Source: Planctomycetota bacterium
GTDB taxonomy: Bacteria > Planctomycetota > MHYJ01 > WSZJ01
NCBI GenBank assembly: GCA_009773755.1
Contig: WSZJ01000037.1
Location: forward strand, 21,566-85,565
Length of the DNA stretch: 64,000 bases
Reading direction: 5' to 3'
The notes below the pieces were generated by a model, which was not told the DNA's origin, searched no databases, and saw only the letters and a list, made by a program, of their open reading frames with translations. Positions 17,591-26,661 of the stretch are shown here, in pieces (positions within the stretch are counted from its first letter, which is position 1; the number at the start of each line of letters is the position of its first letter). The translations under genes and the position numbers were made by a program.

Positions 17591-18340
17591 TCAGTATTTC
17601 ACTTCCACCAACGTCAGTCCCTTCGCCGGCGCGACAGGACCCGCCGTCTTTCTGTCCTTGGACTTCAGGATCTCGTCGATCTTCGAGGACGGCCAGGCGC
17701 CGCCGCCGATTTTCAGCATCGTTCCCGCGAACGTCCGCACCATGTTGTAGAGGAAACCGTCGCCTTCGACGTCGAGGAGCATCGACGGGCCTTCCTTCGT
17801 CCAGGAAACCCGTTTCATCGTGCGAACCGAGTTCTTGTCTGCATCGATCTGCGTCGCAAATGCCCGGAAGTCGTGCTCCCCCTCCAGCCGCTTCCCTGAA
17901 TCCTGCATCGCTCTCAGGTCCAGGCCGTTTCTCACGAGATGCGCGAACGCCCGGTCAAGCGCGGAACGATAACGGTCGTTGCGGACTCGATACTGGTACC
18001 ACTTCCCCTTCGCCATGAACTGCGCATGGAAGTCCTCCGCTGCGTCCACCGCCTCCGTCACCGCCACGTCCTCCGGCAGGTGCGCGTTCAGCGCGTGCGC
18101 GATCTTCCACGCCGTCATCCCGCTCGCCGTCCGGAAATTCGCGACCTGCCCCCGCGCATGCACACCGGCGTCCGTCCTGGAAGCGCCGTACACCGTGACG
18201 CGTTCGCGCAGAGCCTTCTCGATCGCCATCATGACCACGGCCTGCACCGTCGGCTGGTCGTCCTGAAGCTGCCACCCGGCGTAGTTCGTCCCTTCGTACT
18301 CGATCGTCAACCGGATGTTCCGCTTCGACTCCCCCATCAT
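17591..18340 (-). CDS. truA: tRNA pseudouridine(38-40) synthase TruA
   Basis: The 249-residue enzyme converts U38-U40 of tRNA anticodon arms to pseudouridine. The catalytic aspartate lies in YGASRTDAGVHARGQV, preceded by the N-terminal YEGTNYAGWQLQ motif; the C-terminal FLYNMVRTFAGT motif is also present. ATG at 18340 overlaps the stop of the upstream small membrane protein by ATGA. Length is normal. Confidence 0.95.
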   Translation of the reverse strand: MMGESKRNIRLTIEYEGTNYAGWQLQDDQPTVQAVVMMAIEKALRERVTVYGASRTDAGVHARGQVANFRTASGMTAWKIAHALNAHLPEDVAVTEAVDAAEDFHAQFMAKGKWYQYRVRNDRYRSALDRAFAHLVRNGLDLRAMQDSGKRLEGEHDFRAFATQIDADKNSVRTMKRVSWTKEGPSMLLDVEGDGFLYNMVRTFAGTMLKIGGGAWPSSKIDEILKSKDRKTAGPVAPAKGLTLVEVKY

Positions 18341-18564
18341 TCGCCCGGCCCCTTCTGGAAGAATTTCGCGACGTCGAGTCCGAAGTACCGAAGGCCGCTG
18401 ATCAGGATCACGGTTGCGACGACTTCATCGATGTTCCCGTAGAACGGCGCGCGGTCCGGCAGCAGTTCGAGTTCTCCCGCAGTCGGGTTCATGAGGTACA
18501 CAGCCAGCGCGATGCAGACCGACCACACGAGGAACGACCGCGACAGCTTTCCGACGTCGGTCAC
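18337..18564 (-). CDS. Small two-helix membrane protein, YkvA/DUF1232-like
   Basis: The 75-residue protein has a hydrophobic helix (SFLVWSVCIALAVYLMNP), the segment LELLPDRAPFYGNIDEVVATVIL and a second weak helix. The PDRAPFYGNIDE core resembles the DUF1232/YkvA pattern (LLPDxxPxxGxxDD), a family of unknown function. GTG at 18564 overlaps the upstream stop (GTGA) and its own stop overlaps truA (ATGA), so three genes are chained. The family link is moderate. Confidence 0.65.
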   Translation of the reverse strand: MTDVGKLSRSFLVWSVCIALAVYLMNPTAGELELLPDRAPFYGNIDEVVATVILISGLRYFGLDVAKFFQKGPGE

Positions 18565-19619
18565 TTGGCCTCCTCCAGGACCTGCTCGAGTTCGGGAAGC
18601 GTCGCGAGCGATTTGAAAGCGCGGAATTCGCCGTTCTCCGCCACTTCGCCCCATGCGAACGCTTCACCGTCCCGACGCAACTCCATGATCTTTATCGGTT
18701 TGCCGCCCGGCCGGGCTTTATCGAACAGCTCGATGCGGAAACGCCAACGGACGGTGTCTAGCAGGGCCTCGCGGGTGATGGAAGCGCCTCCCGGGCGAGG
18801 AAGGACCGCGACTTTGAGCTGGTCTCCGAGCTTTGGGAACTGGCTCGCGCGGGCCCTCATCAGCTCGCGTTCGCGTCTTACTTCGGCCATTTTGTTCTGG
18901 CCGACCAATGCCTGAATCGCTGCCTCGCGGGCGCGCCAGTGAATCAGGTCGAATTCGAGTGCGTTTGTCAGTGCCCTTTCAGCGGATTCGTACAGCCCGC
19001 GGCCGAGCCACACGACTCCGACCCCATACCAGGCTTCGGAGCAGCCGGGATCCTCCGCCAGGGCCGCGCCCCATTGGTCCAACGCCAGGTCGATTTCCCT
19101 CTGGTAATAGGCGGCGAATGCGAAACGGTGCCTTGTTTCCGCGTCGCGTCCGTCTTCTGCGACGAGCTCTTCGAACTTCCGCCGAGCCTCGGCCCACTTG
19201 CCGTCGTCAGCGTCCATGGTTGCCAGCGCACGGCGCGTAGGCCGGTGCTTCGGGTGTTCCGCGAGGACTGCTTCAAACGCCTGGCGAGTCGGCGTGGATC
19301 GCGCCCGGAGGTACGCCAGGTCGGCCGGTGGCAGCCCGAAGCACTCCACGACGCTCTTCGATCCGTCGGGCGGAAGCTGTGCTTCCAGATTCTGCAGGTC
19401 GATCGCATCTTCGAACCCGATACCGAATCTGGAACCGAACTTCATCACCTCTTTCATGCTCTTCAGCGCCTTTCGAATCGTCTCCAGATTCCCCCTGACC
19501 ATGTCTTTTCGCCAGGCCAGATGCCTGGGAACGGGTTTCGGTGAGGGATCCTGTCCGCTGGCGAGGCACGCGAAGGCCAGTCCCAGGACGAGTCCCGCTT
19601 TGGAGATTCCGCTCTTCAT
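18561..19619 (-). CDS. Secreted TPR protein, paralogue A
   Basis: The 352-residue product has a signal peptide (MKSGISKAGLVLGLAFACLA) and TPR-like helices in the middle (AEARRKFEELVAEDGRDAETR, ALAEDPGCSEAWYGVGVVWL). Its last 50 residues, with LRRDGEAFAWGEVAENGEFR, match the neighbouring gene at 19684 nearly residue for residue. The two are tandem duplicates that diverged strongly in the N-terminal third. Function unknown; probably periplasmic or exported protein-protein scaffolding. Confidence 0.8.
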   Translation of the reverse strand: MKSGISKAGLVLGLAFACLASGQDPSPKPVPRHLAWRKDMVRGNLETIRKALKSMKEVMKFGSRFGIGFEDAIDLQNLEAQLPPDGSKSVVECFGLPPADLAYLRARSTPTRQAFEAVLAEHPKHRPTRRALATMDADDGKWAEARRKFEELVAEDGRDAETRHRFAFAAYYQREIDLALDQWGAALAEDPGCSEAWYGVGVVWLGRGLYESAERALTNALEFDLIHWRAREAAIQALVGQNKMAEVRRERELMRARASQFPKLGDQLKVAVLPRPGGASITREALLDTVRWRFRIELFDKARPGGKPIKIMELRRDGEAFAWGEVAENGEFRAFKSLATLPELEQVLEEAK

Positions 19620-19683
19620 CCTGGCAGGTTACCCCGCGGCCGTGTCCCACGGGGAGGGCAATCCTGCCGGTACCGGCCGCCGG

Positions 19684-20724
19684 TCACCTGGCTCTCGCCA
19701 CAACCTGCTCCAGATCCGGAAGCGCGGCAAGACTCTTCGCCGCCCGGAATTCGCCGTTCTCCGAAACATCGCCCCAGGCAAATGCTTCCCCGTCCCGGCG
19801 CAATTCCTCGACCCTGGCGAATCCGCGCCCTGGCCCGGTCTTATCGATTACCTCGATGCGGAAGATCCAGGGGACGGCGTCCAGCAGGGCTTCCCGGACT
19901 TTCGCGGCGCCGCCCGCTCGCGGCAGGACGGCGACGAGGATTTGGTCGCCGATCCGCGGGAGTTTCGGCGCCAACTCACGCAATTTGTCGCGAAGGATTT
20001 TTGCGTCCGCGAATCTCCCCTGCCCGACCAGCGCCTGGATCAGCGATTCGCGCGCGCCCCAGTGAAGCGGGTCGAATGCCACGGCGTTGATCAGCGCCTT
20101 TTCTGCCGACTCGAACTGTCCGCGGTTGAGCCAGAAAGCGCCGCAGCCGTACCACGAGGCCGCGTGTTTCGGGTTCTCCTCCAGCGCGCGAGCCCACTGA
20201 TCCAGCGCGGCGTCCAGCTCATTAGCTCCGCAGAGCGCGAAGGCGTACCGGTGCCGGGTGTCGGCGTTCGCCGCGTCTTCCGCGAGCAGGTCTTCGAACG
20301 CCGCGCGGGCTGCCGGCCAATTCCCGCCCTCCGCATCCATCGTCGCGATTGCGCGCCTCGCCGCGTGATGTTTCGCATCGAGGGCGAGCACCTTCTCGAA
20401 GGCCGCCCGGGTCGGCACGCCGCGAGCCTTGATGTACTCCTCGTCCGCTTCCCGCTCGAGCATCATCCGGACCAGGGTCACTCCGGACGTCTCGCCGATC
20501 TGAAGGTAAAGGTCCTGGATGTCCACGACGGCCGCGAGCGTCGGCGGCTGTCCCGTGATGCGGAGCCGGTTCGCCTCTGCTGCGAGGTTCCTTGAGGCGC
20601 CTTTCACGTCTCCGCGCGCGATCGCCTCACGGATTTTCCCCCGTGGATCCGCGTCAACCGGAGACCCGCAAATAAAAAGGGCGAGGCCCGTGACGAGCCC
20701 CGCCCTGGCGATTCCGTTCTTCAT
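19684..20724 (-). CDS. Secreted TPR protein, paralogue B
   Basis: The 346-residue product starts MKNGIARAGLVTGLALFICG, a signal peptide that aligns with paralogue A. TPR-like repeats follow (WPAARAAFEDLLAEDAANADTR, ALEENPKHAASWYGCGAFWL), and the conserved tail has LRRDGEAFAWGDVSENGEFR. A second ATG lies one codon upstream at 20727. The 64-nt gap to paralogue A holds no other gene. Function unknown. Confidence 0.8.
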   Translation of the reverse strand: MKNGIARAGLVTGLALFICGSPVDADPRGKIREAIARGDVKGASRNLAAEANRLRITGQPPTLAAVVDIQDLYLQIGETSGVTLVRMMLEREADEEYIKARGVPTRAAFEKVLALDAKHHAARRAIATMDAEGGNWPAARAAFEDLLAEDAANADTRHRYAFALCGANELDAALDQWARALEENPKHAASWYGCGAFWLNRGQFESAEKALINAVAFDPLHWGARESLIQALVGQGRFADAKILRDKLRELAPKLPRIGDQILVAVLPRAGGAAKVREALLDAVPWIFRIEVIDKTGPGRGFARVEELRRDGEAFAWGDVSENGEFRAAKSLAALPDLEQVVARAR

Positions 20725-20764
20725 CATTTCACATTACCGCACCGACGTCGTCCCGGGACGTCAT

Positions 20765-20820
20765 TCCTGCTCACTGCTCCCTGTTCACTTCTCACTACTC
20801 ACGACTCATTACTCCCTGCT
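20765..20820. repeat. Single arm of ACTCACT-word repeats
   Basis: The gap between asd and paralogue B holds about seven imperfect copies of a 7-nt word of the ACTCACT/GCTCCCT type, without a complementary arm. Composition and periodicity match the word hairpins elsewhere in the window. Confidence 0.6.
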
Positions 20821-20829
20821 GTCCCACGC

Positions 20830-21837
20830 TCAGAGCATCTCAGCAATCTGTACCGCATTCAGCGCCGCGCCCTTCCGGATATTGTCCGACACGATCCACA
20901 GGTGCAGCCCGTTGTCCACCGTCGGATCCCTCCGGATCCGCCCGACATAGCACTCGTCGTGCCCCGCCACATCCGTCGCGAGCGGATACGCCATCCTCGA
21001 CGGATCGTCCACGACCCTCACCCCCGAAGAGGAACCCAGGATCTCCCGTGCCCTTTCCGGCGTCAGCGGCTTCGCCGTCTCGATGTTCACGCTCTCACTG
21101 TGCCCGCGCAGCACCGGCACACGCACGCACGTCGGCGCCACCGCGATCGTGTCGTCCTCCATGATCTTCTTCGTCTCGTGGATCATCTTCGTCTCTTCGT
21201 CCGTGTACCCGTCCTTCCCGAACGTCTCCTTCTTCTGCCCGATCTGCGGGATGCAGTTGAACGCGATCTGGTGCGGGAAAATCGCCCGCTTGTACTCCTT
21301 CCCCGCCAGCACCGCCCTCGTCTCCTCGATGCACTCTTCCACCGCCTTAGCCCCCGCGCCGCTAACGCTCTGGAACGTCGTCACCACCACGCGGCGGATG
21401 CGGGCCTTGTCGTGAAGCGGCTTCAGCACGACGACCATCCCGATCGTCGAGCAGTTCGGGTTCGCGATTACGCCCTCGTGCCGCGCGATCGCCTTCGGGT
21501 TGACCTCAGGCACCACCAGCGGCACGCGCGGGTCCATCCTCCACGCGCTCGTGTTGTCCACGACGATGCACCCGGCCTTCGCCGCGATCCACGCGAATTC
21601 CTTCGAGACGCCGCTGCCCGCGCTGAAGAGCCCGATCTCCTGACCCTTGAACGACTCCGCCTTCAGCTCTTCCACCCTGAGCGTCTCCCCCCGGAACTTC
21701 ATCGTCTTCCCCTTCGACTTCGCGCTCGCGCAAAGCTTCAGGTTTTTCACCGGAAACTCGCGCTGCTCGAGGACTTTGAGGAATTCCTGGCCGACCGCAC
21801 CGGTCGCGCCGACGATGACGACGTTACGGGGAGGCAT
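20830..21837 (-). CDS. asd: Aspartate-semialdehyde dehydrogenase
   Basis: The 335-residue enzyme makes L-aspartate-semialdehyde for lysine, methionine and threonine synthesis. It shows the NADP motif VGATGAVGQEFL, the active-site cysteine in NPNCSTIGMVVVL and the substrate segment RVPVLRGHSESVNIET. The start at 21837 (MPPRNVVIVG) is used because the dinucleotide motif begins there. It stands alone, not next to lysC or dapA. Confidence 0.95.
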   Translation of the reverse strand: MPPRNVVIVGATGAVGQEFLKVLEQREFPVKNLKLCASAKSKGKTMKFRGETLRVEELKAESFKGQEIGLFSAGSGVSKEFAWIAAKAGCIVVDNTSAWRMDPRVPLVVPEVNPKAIARHEGVIANPNCSTIGMVVVLKPLHDKARIRRVVVTTFQSVSGAGAKAVEECIEETRAVLAGKEYKRAIFPHQIAFNCIPQIGQKKETFGKDGYTDEETKMIHETKKIMEDDTIAVAPTCVRVPVLRGHSESVNIETAKPLTPERAREILGSSSGVRVVDDPSRMAYPLATDVAGHDECYVGRIRRDPTVDNGLHLWIVSDNIRKGAALNAVQIAEML

Positions 21838-21914
21838 GGGGCCGGATCCTTTCGTGGAATGAAGTTGCGAGGGCGGAGGTCTGCCCGGGGGCGCGAGACT
21901 ATACGCTGCCGGGA

Positions 21915-21972
21915 GATCCGGAAACGGCAAACTGCAAAGGGCAAGAGGCAAGGAAACGGCAACAATCAAAAG
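21915..21972. repeat. Single arm of GGCAAAG-word repeats
   Basis: Between the divergent asd and flavoprotein genes lies a short run of imperfect 6-8 nt words of the GGCAAAG/GGCAAGA type. No complementary arm is seen. The rest of this 243-bp gap shows nothing else clear. Confidence 0.5.
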
Positions 21973-22080
21973 GCGACATCGTTCGCGCGGTGCCCTGAAC
22001 GACCGGTTGGGCTTGTGAGTTTTGAAACTTCGGACGCTACACTGTCGGCCCTCGGGGACTTCCCTTCTCAGGACACCAGC

Positions 22081-23427
22081 TTGCTCGACTGCATCGTGAT
22101 CGGCGCCGGCCCGGCCGGCTCGGCCTCCTCAACCGTTCTTGCGCAGGCCCGGCGCTCCGTCCTCTGCCTCGAGGCCGAGGAATTCCCCCGATTCCATATC
22201 GGGGAGTCCATGCTTCCGGCGGCGGTGAGGATCTGGAAGCGGCTCGGGCTGTGGGAGAAGCTGCAGCCGCTGGGATTTCCGTACAAGGGCGGCGCGGACT
22301 TCGTCACGGCGGACAACAAGGACATCGCGCACTTCTGGTTCGGCGACTGGCTGGAGGAGGACCTGAAGGACGCGATCCAGGTCGACCGCGCGAAGTTCGA
22401 CAAGGCGGCGGTTGACCACGCCCGGTCGTGCGGGGCCGACGTGCGCTATGGCTGCCGAGTCACGGATGTGAAACTGATGAATCCGGGAGTCGAGGTGACC
22501 TGGCGCGACCCGGCGGGGGCGAGTCACACCGGGTGTGCGCACGCGCTTCTCGATTGTTCCGGAATCAAGTCTTTCATGGGGAAGCGGCTCGGGCTGCGCC
22601 GCACGATCGACTCACTGACGAAGTTCGCGGTCTTCGCGCATTACGACGACGTGAAACTCCCCGAGGGGATCCGCGAAGGAATCATCACGGTCGTCTGCGC
22701 CGCCGACGCGTGGTACTGGGTGATCCCGCTGGAGATCCACGGCAGGCACAACCGGACGAGCGTCGGCTGCGTGATCGACCGCAAGGTACGCGACCACTGG
22801 CGCGGAGAGCCGGCCGACCTGCTCGACCACCTCATCGAGGCGTCCGTGCATCTGCGCGAGCGCATGACGCGAGCGAAGCGCGTCTCTCCCGTTCGCGTGG
22901 AGGCCGACTACTCGAACCGCTGCGACCCCTCCCACGGCGAAAGCTGGTCCCTCGTCGGCGATGCCGCCGCGTTCCTCGACCCGATCTTTTCCACCGGCTT
23001 CTGCCTGTCGCAGCGCCACGCGATCATCAGCGCAGAGGCGATCGACGGGGCGATCCGGAAGCGCGGTTGCGTTCGTGCCGCGGATTTCGCCGGTCCTTCG
23101 AGAGAGTTTTTCCAGTCCGTGGACACCTACACCCGCTTTGTCCGCGGCTTCTACGAACGTCCCGCCTGGCTCGACTGCTTCATGAGCCCCCCGGTCAATC
23201 AATTCAACGTCCGCCGCGCGGTCGTCCGCGTCCTCGCGGGGGACGTCCACCGCGTGTCGTTCTGGCTGGCGGTGTTCTTCCTGTTCGTGCGGCTGCAGCG
23301 GTGGTTCCCGCTCGTGCCTCGCGTGTCGAGGCCGCGGGTAACGGATGGGTTGGTGAGTGGGGGTGAAGGCGGAAGGGGTGTTTCAGGAAAAGCGAAGGCT
23401 GGCTTCGCCGACGCTGGAACGCGCTGA
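22081..23427 (+). CDS. FAD-dependent halogenase-like monooxygenase
   Basis: The roughly 448-residue flavoprotein has the FAD motif VIGAGPAGSASS, the GESMLPAA segment, a lysine in FPYKGGADF at about residue 80, WYWVIPLE (the WxWxIP signature of flavin halogenases) and GDAAAFLDPIFSTG. These together are typical of the tryptophan-halogenase superfamily, which also includes non-halogenating members and geranylgeranyl-reductase relatives. TTG at 22081 with AGGA upstream is preferred as start; GTG at 22015 is an alternative. No polyketide or peptide synthase neighbours point to a substrate. Confidence 0.8.
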   Translation: MLDCIVIGAGPAGSASSTVLAQARRSVLCLEAEEFPRFHIGESMLPAAVRIWKRLGLWEKLQPLGFPYKGGADFVTADNKDIAHFWFGDWLEEDLKDAIQVDRAKFDKAAVDHARSCGADVRYGCRVTDVKLMNPGVEVTWRDPAGASHTGCAHALLDCSGIKSFMGKRLGLRRTIDSLTKFAVFAHYDDVKLPEGIREGIITVVCAADAWYWVIPLEIHGRHNRTSVGCVIDRKVRDHWRGEPADLLDHLIEASVHLRERMTRAKRVSPVRVEADYSNRCDPSHGESWSLVGDAAAFLDPIFSTGFCLSQRHAIISAEAIDGAIRKRGCVRAADFAGPSREFFQSVDTYTRFVRGFYERPAWLDCFMSPPVNQFNVRRAVVRVLAGDVHRVSFWLAVFFLFVRLQRWFPLVPRVSRPRVTDGLVSGGEGGRGVSGKAKAGFADAGTR

Positions 23428-23490
23428 AACGACCGCTGAACGGCGCAGATCGGTGGTCGTTTTGCAGCGCTTTTCCTGCTTTTCAGCGCG
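23384..23490. repeat. Compound inverted repeat between convergent flavoprotein and purL genes
   Basis: Nested stems can form: 23384-23394 with 23468-23478 (11 bp), and 23421-23434 with 23455-23470 (14 bp with a 2-nt bulge). Repeats of CGCTGAA-type words occur in both arms, giving alternative pairings. It overlaps the last codons of the flavoprotein gene. Confidence 0.75.
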
Positions 23491-23623
23491 TTTCCGTGTC
23501 CGCGAAGCGGAATGACTTACCTGGAGTTACCACGTGTTGCCGCAATCACTGATTGAAGCGTCGGAAATCGTCGCTGCGCAGCGTGAGGTGCGCTGGAATC
23601 GATCGTCCGGCGGGTGGCGGCAC

Positions 23624-26479
23624 CTACCAGTCCATCGTCCCCTTCCAGGCCCGTTCCGCCTCTTCAACAGGCACCACGCACACCGCCTTCGCGCTCTTCG
23701 TGAACCAGATGCCGCTTCGACCGGTGACTTCGCCGACTCTTCGCGCGGGGAACTTCTCGAACAGCTTTGCGAACGCCGCCTCGCTGGTCTTTTCGACTTC
23801 GACGAGGAAGCGGGTGCAGGTCTCGCTGAACAGCAGCGCGTCGATGGTGAGCGGCACGGGCGTTGGCAGGGAATCGAGAGCGACTTCGCATCCGATGCCG
23901 CCAGCGAGCGCCATTTCAGCGGCGGCGACGGCGAGGCCGCCGTCGGAGAGGTCGTGGCACGACCGTACGAGACCTTGCGAAATGGCGGCGTGCATCGCTG
24001 CGAGGACATTCGGCGCTTCACGGATATCCGGCGTCGGGGACAGCATGCCGAGCCATCCGTGGAGTCTGTACCACTCGCCGCCGCCCATTTCCTCGCGGGT
24101 TTCGCCGACGATCCAGAGGGCGTTGCCGGCTTTCTTGAGGTCCATGGTCACGGCTCGGCGCACGTCGGGGACGATGGCGAGGGCGCTGATGAGAAGGCTC
24201 GGCGGTACGGCGATCGTCTCGCCGCCATGGGAGAATTCGTTGTTGAGGGAGTCCTTGCCGCTGATGAACGGCGTGCGGTACGCCATCGCGCCGTCGCGGC
24301 AGCCCTGCGCGGCACGGACCAGCGATCCCAACCGGTCGGGCTTGGCGCAGTTGCCCCACGAGAAATTGTCGAGGATCGCGCACTGCTTCGGATCGCCTCC
24401 GACGGCAACGACATTCCGCAGAGCCTCGTCGATTGCCGCCAGCGCCATGCCGTGCGGGTCGATGTCGCCGTAGCGAGGGCACATTCCGCAGCCGATCGCG
24501 GCGCCGCGGTTCGAGCCGAAGACCGGACGGATCACCGCGGCGTCCCCGGGGCCGGACTTCGGCCCCACGAAGGGCTTCACGACGAGCCGCCCCTGCACCT
24601 CGTGGTCGTACAACCTGACGATCCATTCCTTCGACGCCACGTTCCACGACCCGAGCAGCTTCAGGACTTCCTTCCCCCAGTCCAGCTCTTTCGGCCGCGA
24701 CGGCTCCGACAGCCGAGGCATCTTCCACTCGGCCTTGCGCGTCCACTGGGGGACTCCTTTGTGGAGGAAGTGCATCTCGAGATTGGCGACTTCGGTTTCA
24801 TTGAAGAGCAGCCTGAGCCGTCCGGTGTCGGTGAACTTGCCGATCGGCGTCGCTTCGACGTCCTCGCTCGCGAAAAGTCGCAGCATGTCGTCGAGTTTCT
24901 CCGGCGGGACCGCAAAGACCATGCGTTCCTGCGCTTCGCTGATCCAGATCTCGGTGTAAGTGAGGCCGTCGTACTTGAGCGGCACCTTCTCCAGGTGAAC
25001 TTCCGCGCCGCACCTTTCCCCCATCTCGCCGACCGCGCTCGACAGCCCGCCGGCGCCGCAGTCCGTGACGCCCCGGTACATCCCTCTGTCGCGCGCCTGC
25101 AGCATCACGTCGAGCAGCCGCTTCTCCGTGATCGCGTTACCGATCTGGACAGCGCCGCCGCTCAGCGACTCGCTTTCGTGGGTCAGTTCGGCGCTCGAGA
25201 ACGTCGCGCCGTGGATCCCGTCGCGTCCGGTGCGCCCGCCCGCGACGACGACGATGTCGCCGGGAAGCGATTCCTTTTCGACCATCGTGCGCGGGAGGAG
25301 GCCGACGTTGCCGGCGTAGACGAGCGGATTGCCGAGGTAGCGGTCGTCGAAGAGGACCGCGCCGTTGACCGTCGGGATTCCCATGCGGTTGCCGTAGTCC
25401 TTCACGCCCTGCACGACGCCCTTCAGGACTTTCTTCGGGTGCAGGACGCCCGGCGGAATCGACTCCGGGTTCGTGTCCGGCGGCGCGACGCAGAAGACGT
25501 CCGTGCTTGCGATCGGCTTCGCGCCGAGTCCGACCCCCATCGTGTCGCGCAGCACGCCGCCGATGCCGGTGCCGGCGCCGCCGTACGGTTCCAGCGCGCT
25601 CGGGTGGTTGTGCGTCTCGACCTTGAAGGTCAGCGCCCACTCGTCGTCGAACGCGATGACCCCCGCGTTGTCCTTGAAGACGCTGAGGCACCATGGCGCG
25701 TTGATGAACTCCGTCGCTTTGACGATGGTGCTCTTGAGCAGGTTGTCGATCTTCTCACTTCCGAATTCGATCACGCCCGTCAAGGTCTTGTGCTTGCAGT
25801 GCTCGCTCCAGGTCTGCGCGATCGTCTCCAGCTCGGCGTCGGTCGGGTCGCGTTTCTCGGACCGGAAGTGGTCGCGGATTGCCTGCATCTCGCGAAGCGT
25901 CAGCGACAACTGGCCGTCCTTGCTGATCTTCTCGAGGGCGGCGTCGTCGGCGTCGAGAAGTGGCACGACGATTTTCCTGAAGGGCGGGACGCGCGAGGCC
26001 GGGATTTCCTGAATCGTCCGGTCCTCGAACGCGATTTCGTCGACGACGGCGTTCGCGAGCGCTTTGCCCGCCCATTGTTCCAGGCCGGGCGAAGCGTCGC
26101 CGGCGTAGAGGACCTTGCGTCCGGTGCGGACGGATTTTGGGTGGAGGCCGAGGTCGCGAAGCGCTTTGAGGGAAGACTCCTCGACGGGGTCCATGACGCC
26201 GGGTTTGCGCGTAATGGTGATGGCGTTCCAGGCGCCCTCGAGTTTTTTGGAGACGGGTTCGCCGATGGTCCAGAAGTCGGTGACGGGATCTGCGAAGAGG
26301 TCGCGGGCCACGCGCTCGGCGGAAGCGCGGTCGAATTCAGCCTGGATAAAGAAGACCCGAACAACACGAACATCCGTAAGTGATGAAAACCCGGCCTCTC
26401 GCGCATCGGCGAGGATCGACTTCCCCGCTGGATCGGCAAGCCCAGGCTTGATCGCCGTCTCAATCTGCCAGATATTCAT
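23624..26479 (-). CDS. purL: Phosphoribosylformylglycinamidine synthase, PurS-PurL fusion
   Basis: The 951-residue enzyme converts FGAR to FGAM in purine synthesis. The first 80 residues (IWQIETAIKPGLADPAGKSI) look like a PurS subunit fused at the N-terminus. The PurL core shows WSEHCKHKT, HNHPSALEPYGGAGTGIGG and the second AIRS-like half with CDLSDGGLAVAAAEMALAGG. No glutamine amidotransferase domain follows, so a separate PurQ is needed; it is not in the window. The upstream promoter region contains a near palindrome at 26499-26513. Confidence 0.93.
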   Translation of the reverse strand: MNIWQIETAIKPGLADPAGKSILADAREAGFSSLTDVRVVRVFFIQAEFDRASAERVARDLFADPVTDFWTIGEPVSKKLEGAWNAITITRKPGVMDPVEESSLKALRDLGLHPKSVRTGRKVLYAGDASPGLEQWAGKALANAVVDEIAFEDRTIQEIPASRVPPFRKIVVPLLDADDAALEKISKDGQLSLTLREMQAIRDHFRSEKRDPTDAELETIAQTWSEHCKHKTLTGVIEFGSEKIDNLLKSTIVKATEFINAPWCLSVFKDNAGVIAFDDEWALTFKVETHNHPSALEPYGGAGTGIGGVLRDTMGVGLGAKPIASTDVFCVAPPDTNPESIPPGVLHPKKVLKGVVQGVKDYGNRMGIPTVNGAVLFDDRYLGNPLVYAGNVGLLPRTMVEKESLPGDIVVVAGGRTGRDGIHGATFSSAELTHESESLSGGAVQIGNAITEKRLLDVMLQARDRGMYRGVTDCGAGGLSSAVGEMGERCGAEVHLEKVPLKYDGLTYTEIWISEAQERMVFAVPPEKLDDMLRLFASEDVEATPIGKFTDTGRLRLLFNETEVANLEMHFLHKGVPQWTRKAEWKMPRLSEPSRPKELDWGKEVLKLLGSWNVASKEWIVRLYDHEVQGRLVVKPFVGPKSGPGDAAVIRPVFGSNRGAAIGCGMCPRYGDIDPHGMALAAIDEALRNVVAVGGDPKQCAILDNFSWGNCAKPDRLGSLVRAAQGCRDGAMAYRTPFISGKDSLNNEFSHGGETIAVPPSLLISALAIVPDVRRAVTMDLKKAGNALWIVGETREEMGGGEWYRLHGWLGMLSPTPDIREAPNVLAAMHAAISQGLVRSCHDLSDGGLAVAAAEMALAGGIGCEVALDSLPTPVPLTIDALLFSETCTRFLVEVEKTSEAAFAKLFEKFPARRVGEVTGRSGIWFTKSAKAVCVVPVEEAERAWKGTMDW

Positions 26480-26498
26480 GGTGAGACCTTCTCTAAAT

Positions 26499-26513
26499 CG
26501 TTATGTATTAACG
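26499..26513. promoter_or_regulatory. Short palindrome in the purL / accA divergent promoter region
   Basis: CGTTATGTATTAACG is a near-perfect dyad of 15 nt in an otherwise A/T-rich stretch just upstream of purL. It could be an operator. This is pattern only. Confidence 0.35.
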
Positions 26514-26595
26514 TCTTACGACTGCGCACTTTCAACCGCCCGCTGCCCCCGCCATCGTATCCCCTCCTCCCTACCCTACCACCTTTTTCTTTCTC

Positions 26596-26624
26596 TTGAC
26601 CCCCCCGTACCCCGCCGCGATACC
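26596..26624 (+). promoter_or_regulatory. Sigma-70-like promoter for the mini-gene and accA
   Basis: TTGACC at 26596-26601 and GATACC at 26619-26624 are 17 bp apart, about 38 bp before the TTG start of the mini-gene. A C/T-rich run lies just upstream. Confidence 0.5.
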
Positions 26625-26661
26625 ATCAACCTCTTCGCCCCCACCAAGAGGGACACCCCGG

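Noticed and set aside
20902..22080. Long open plus-strand frame opposite asd, joined to the flavoprotein
   Set aside because: It is composed of R/H-rich shadow sequence and runs opposite a clear asd gene; only the part from 22081 is a real gene.
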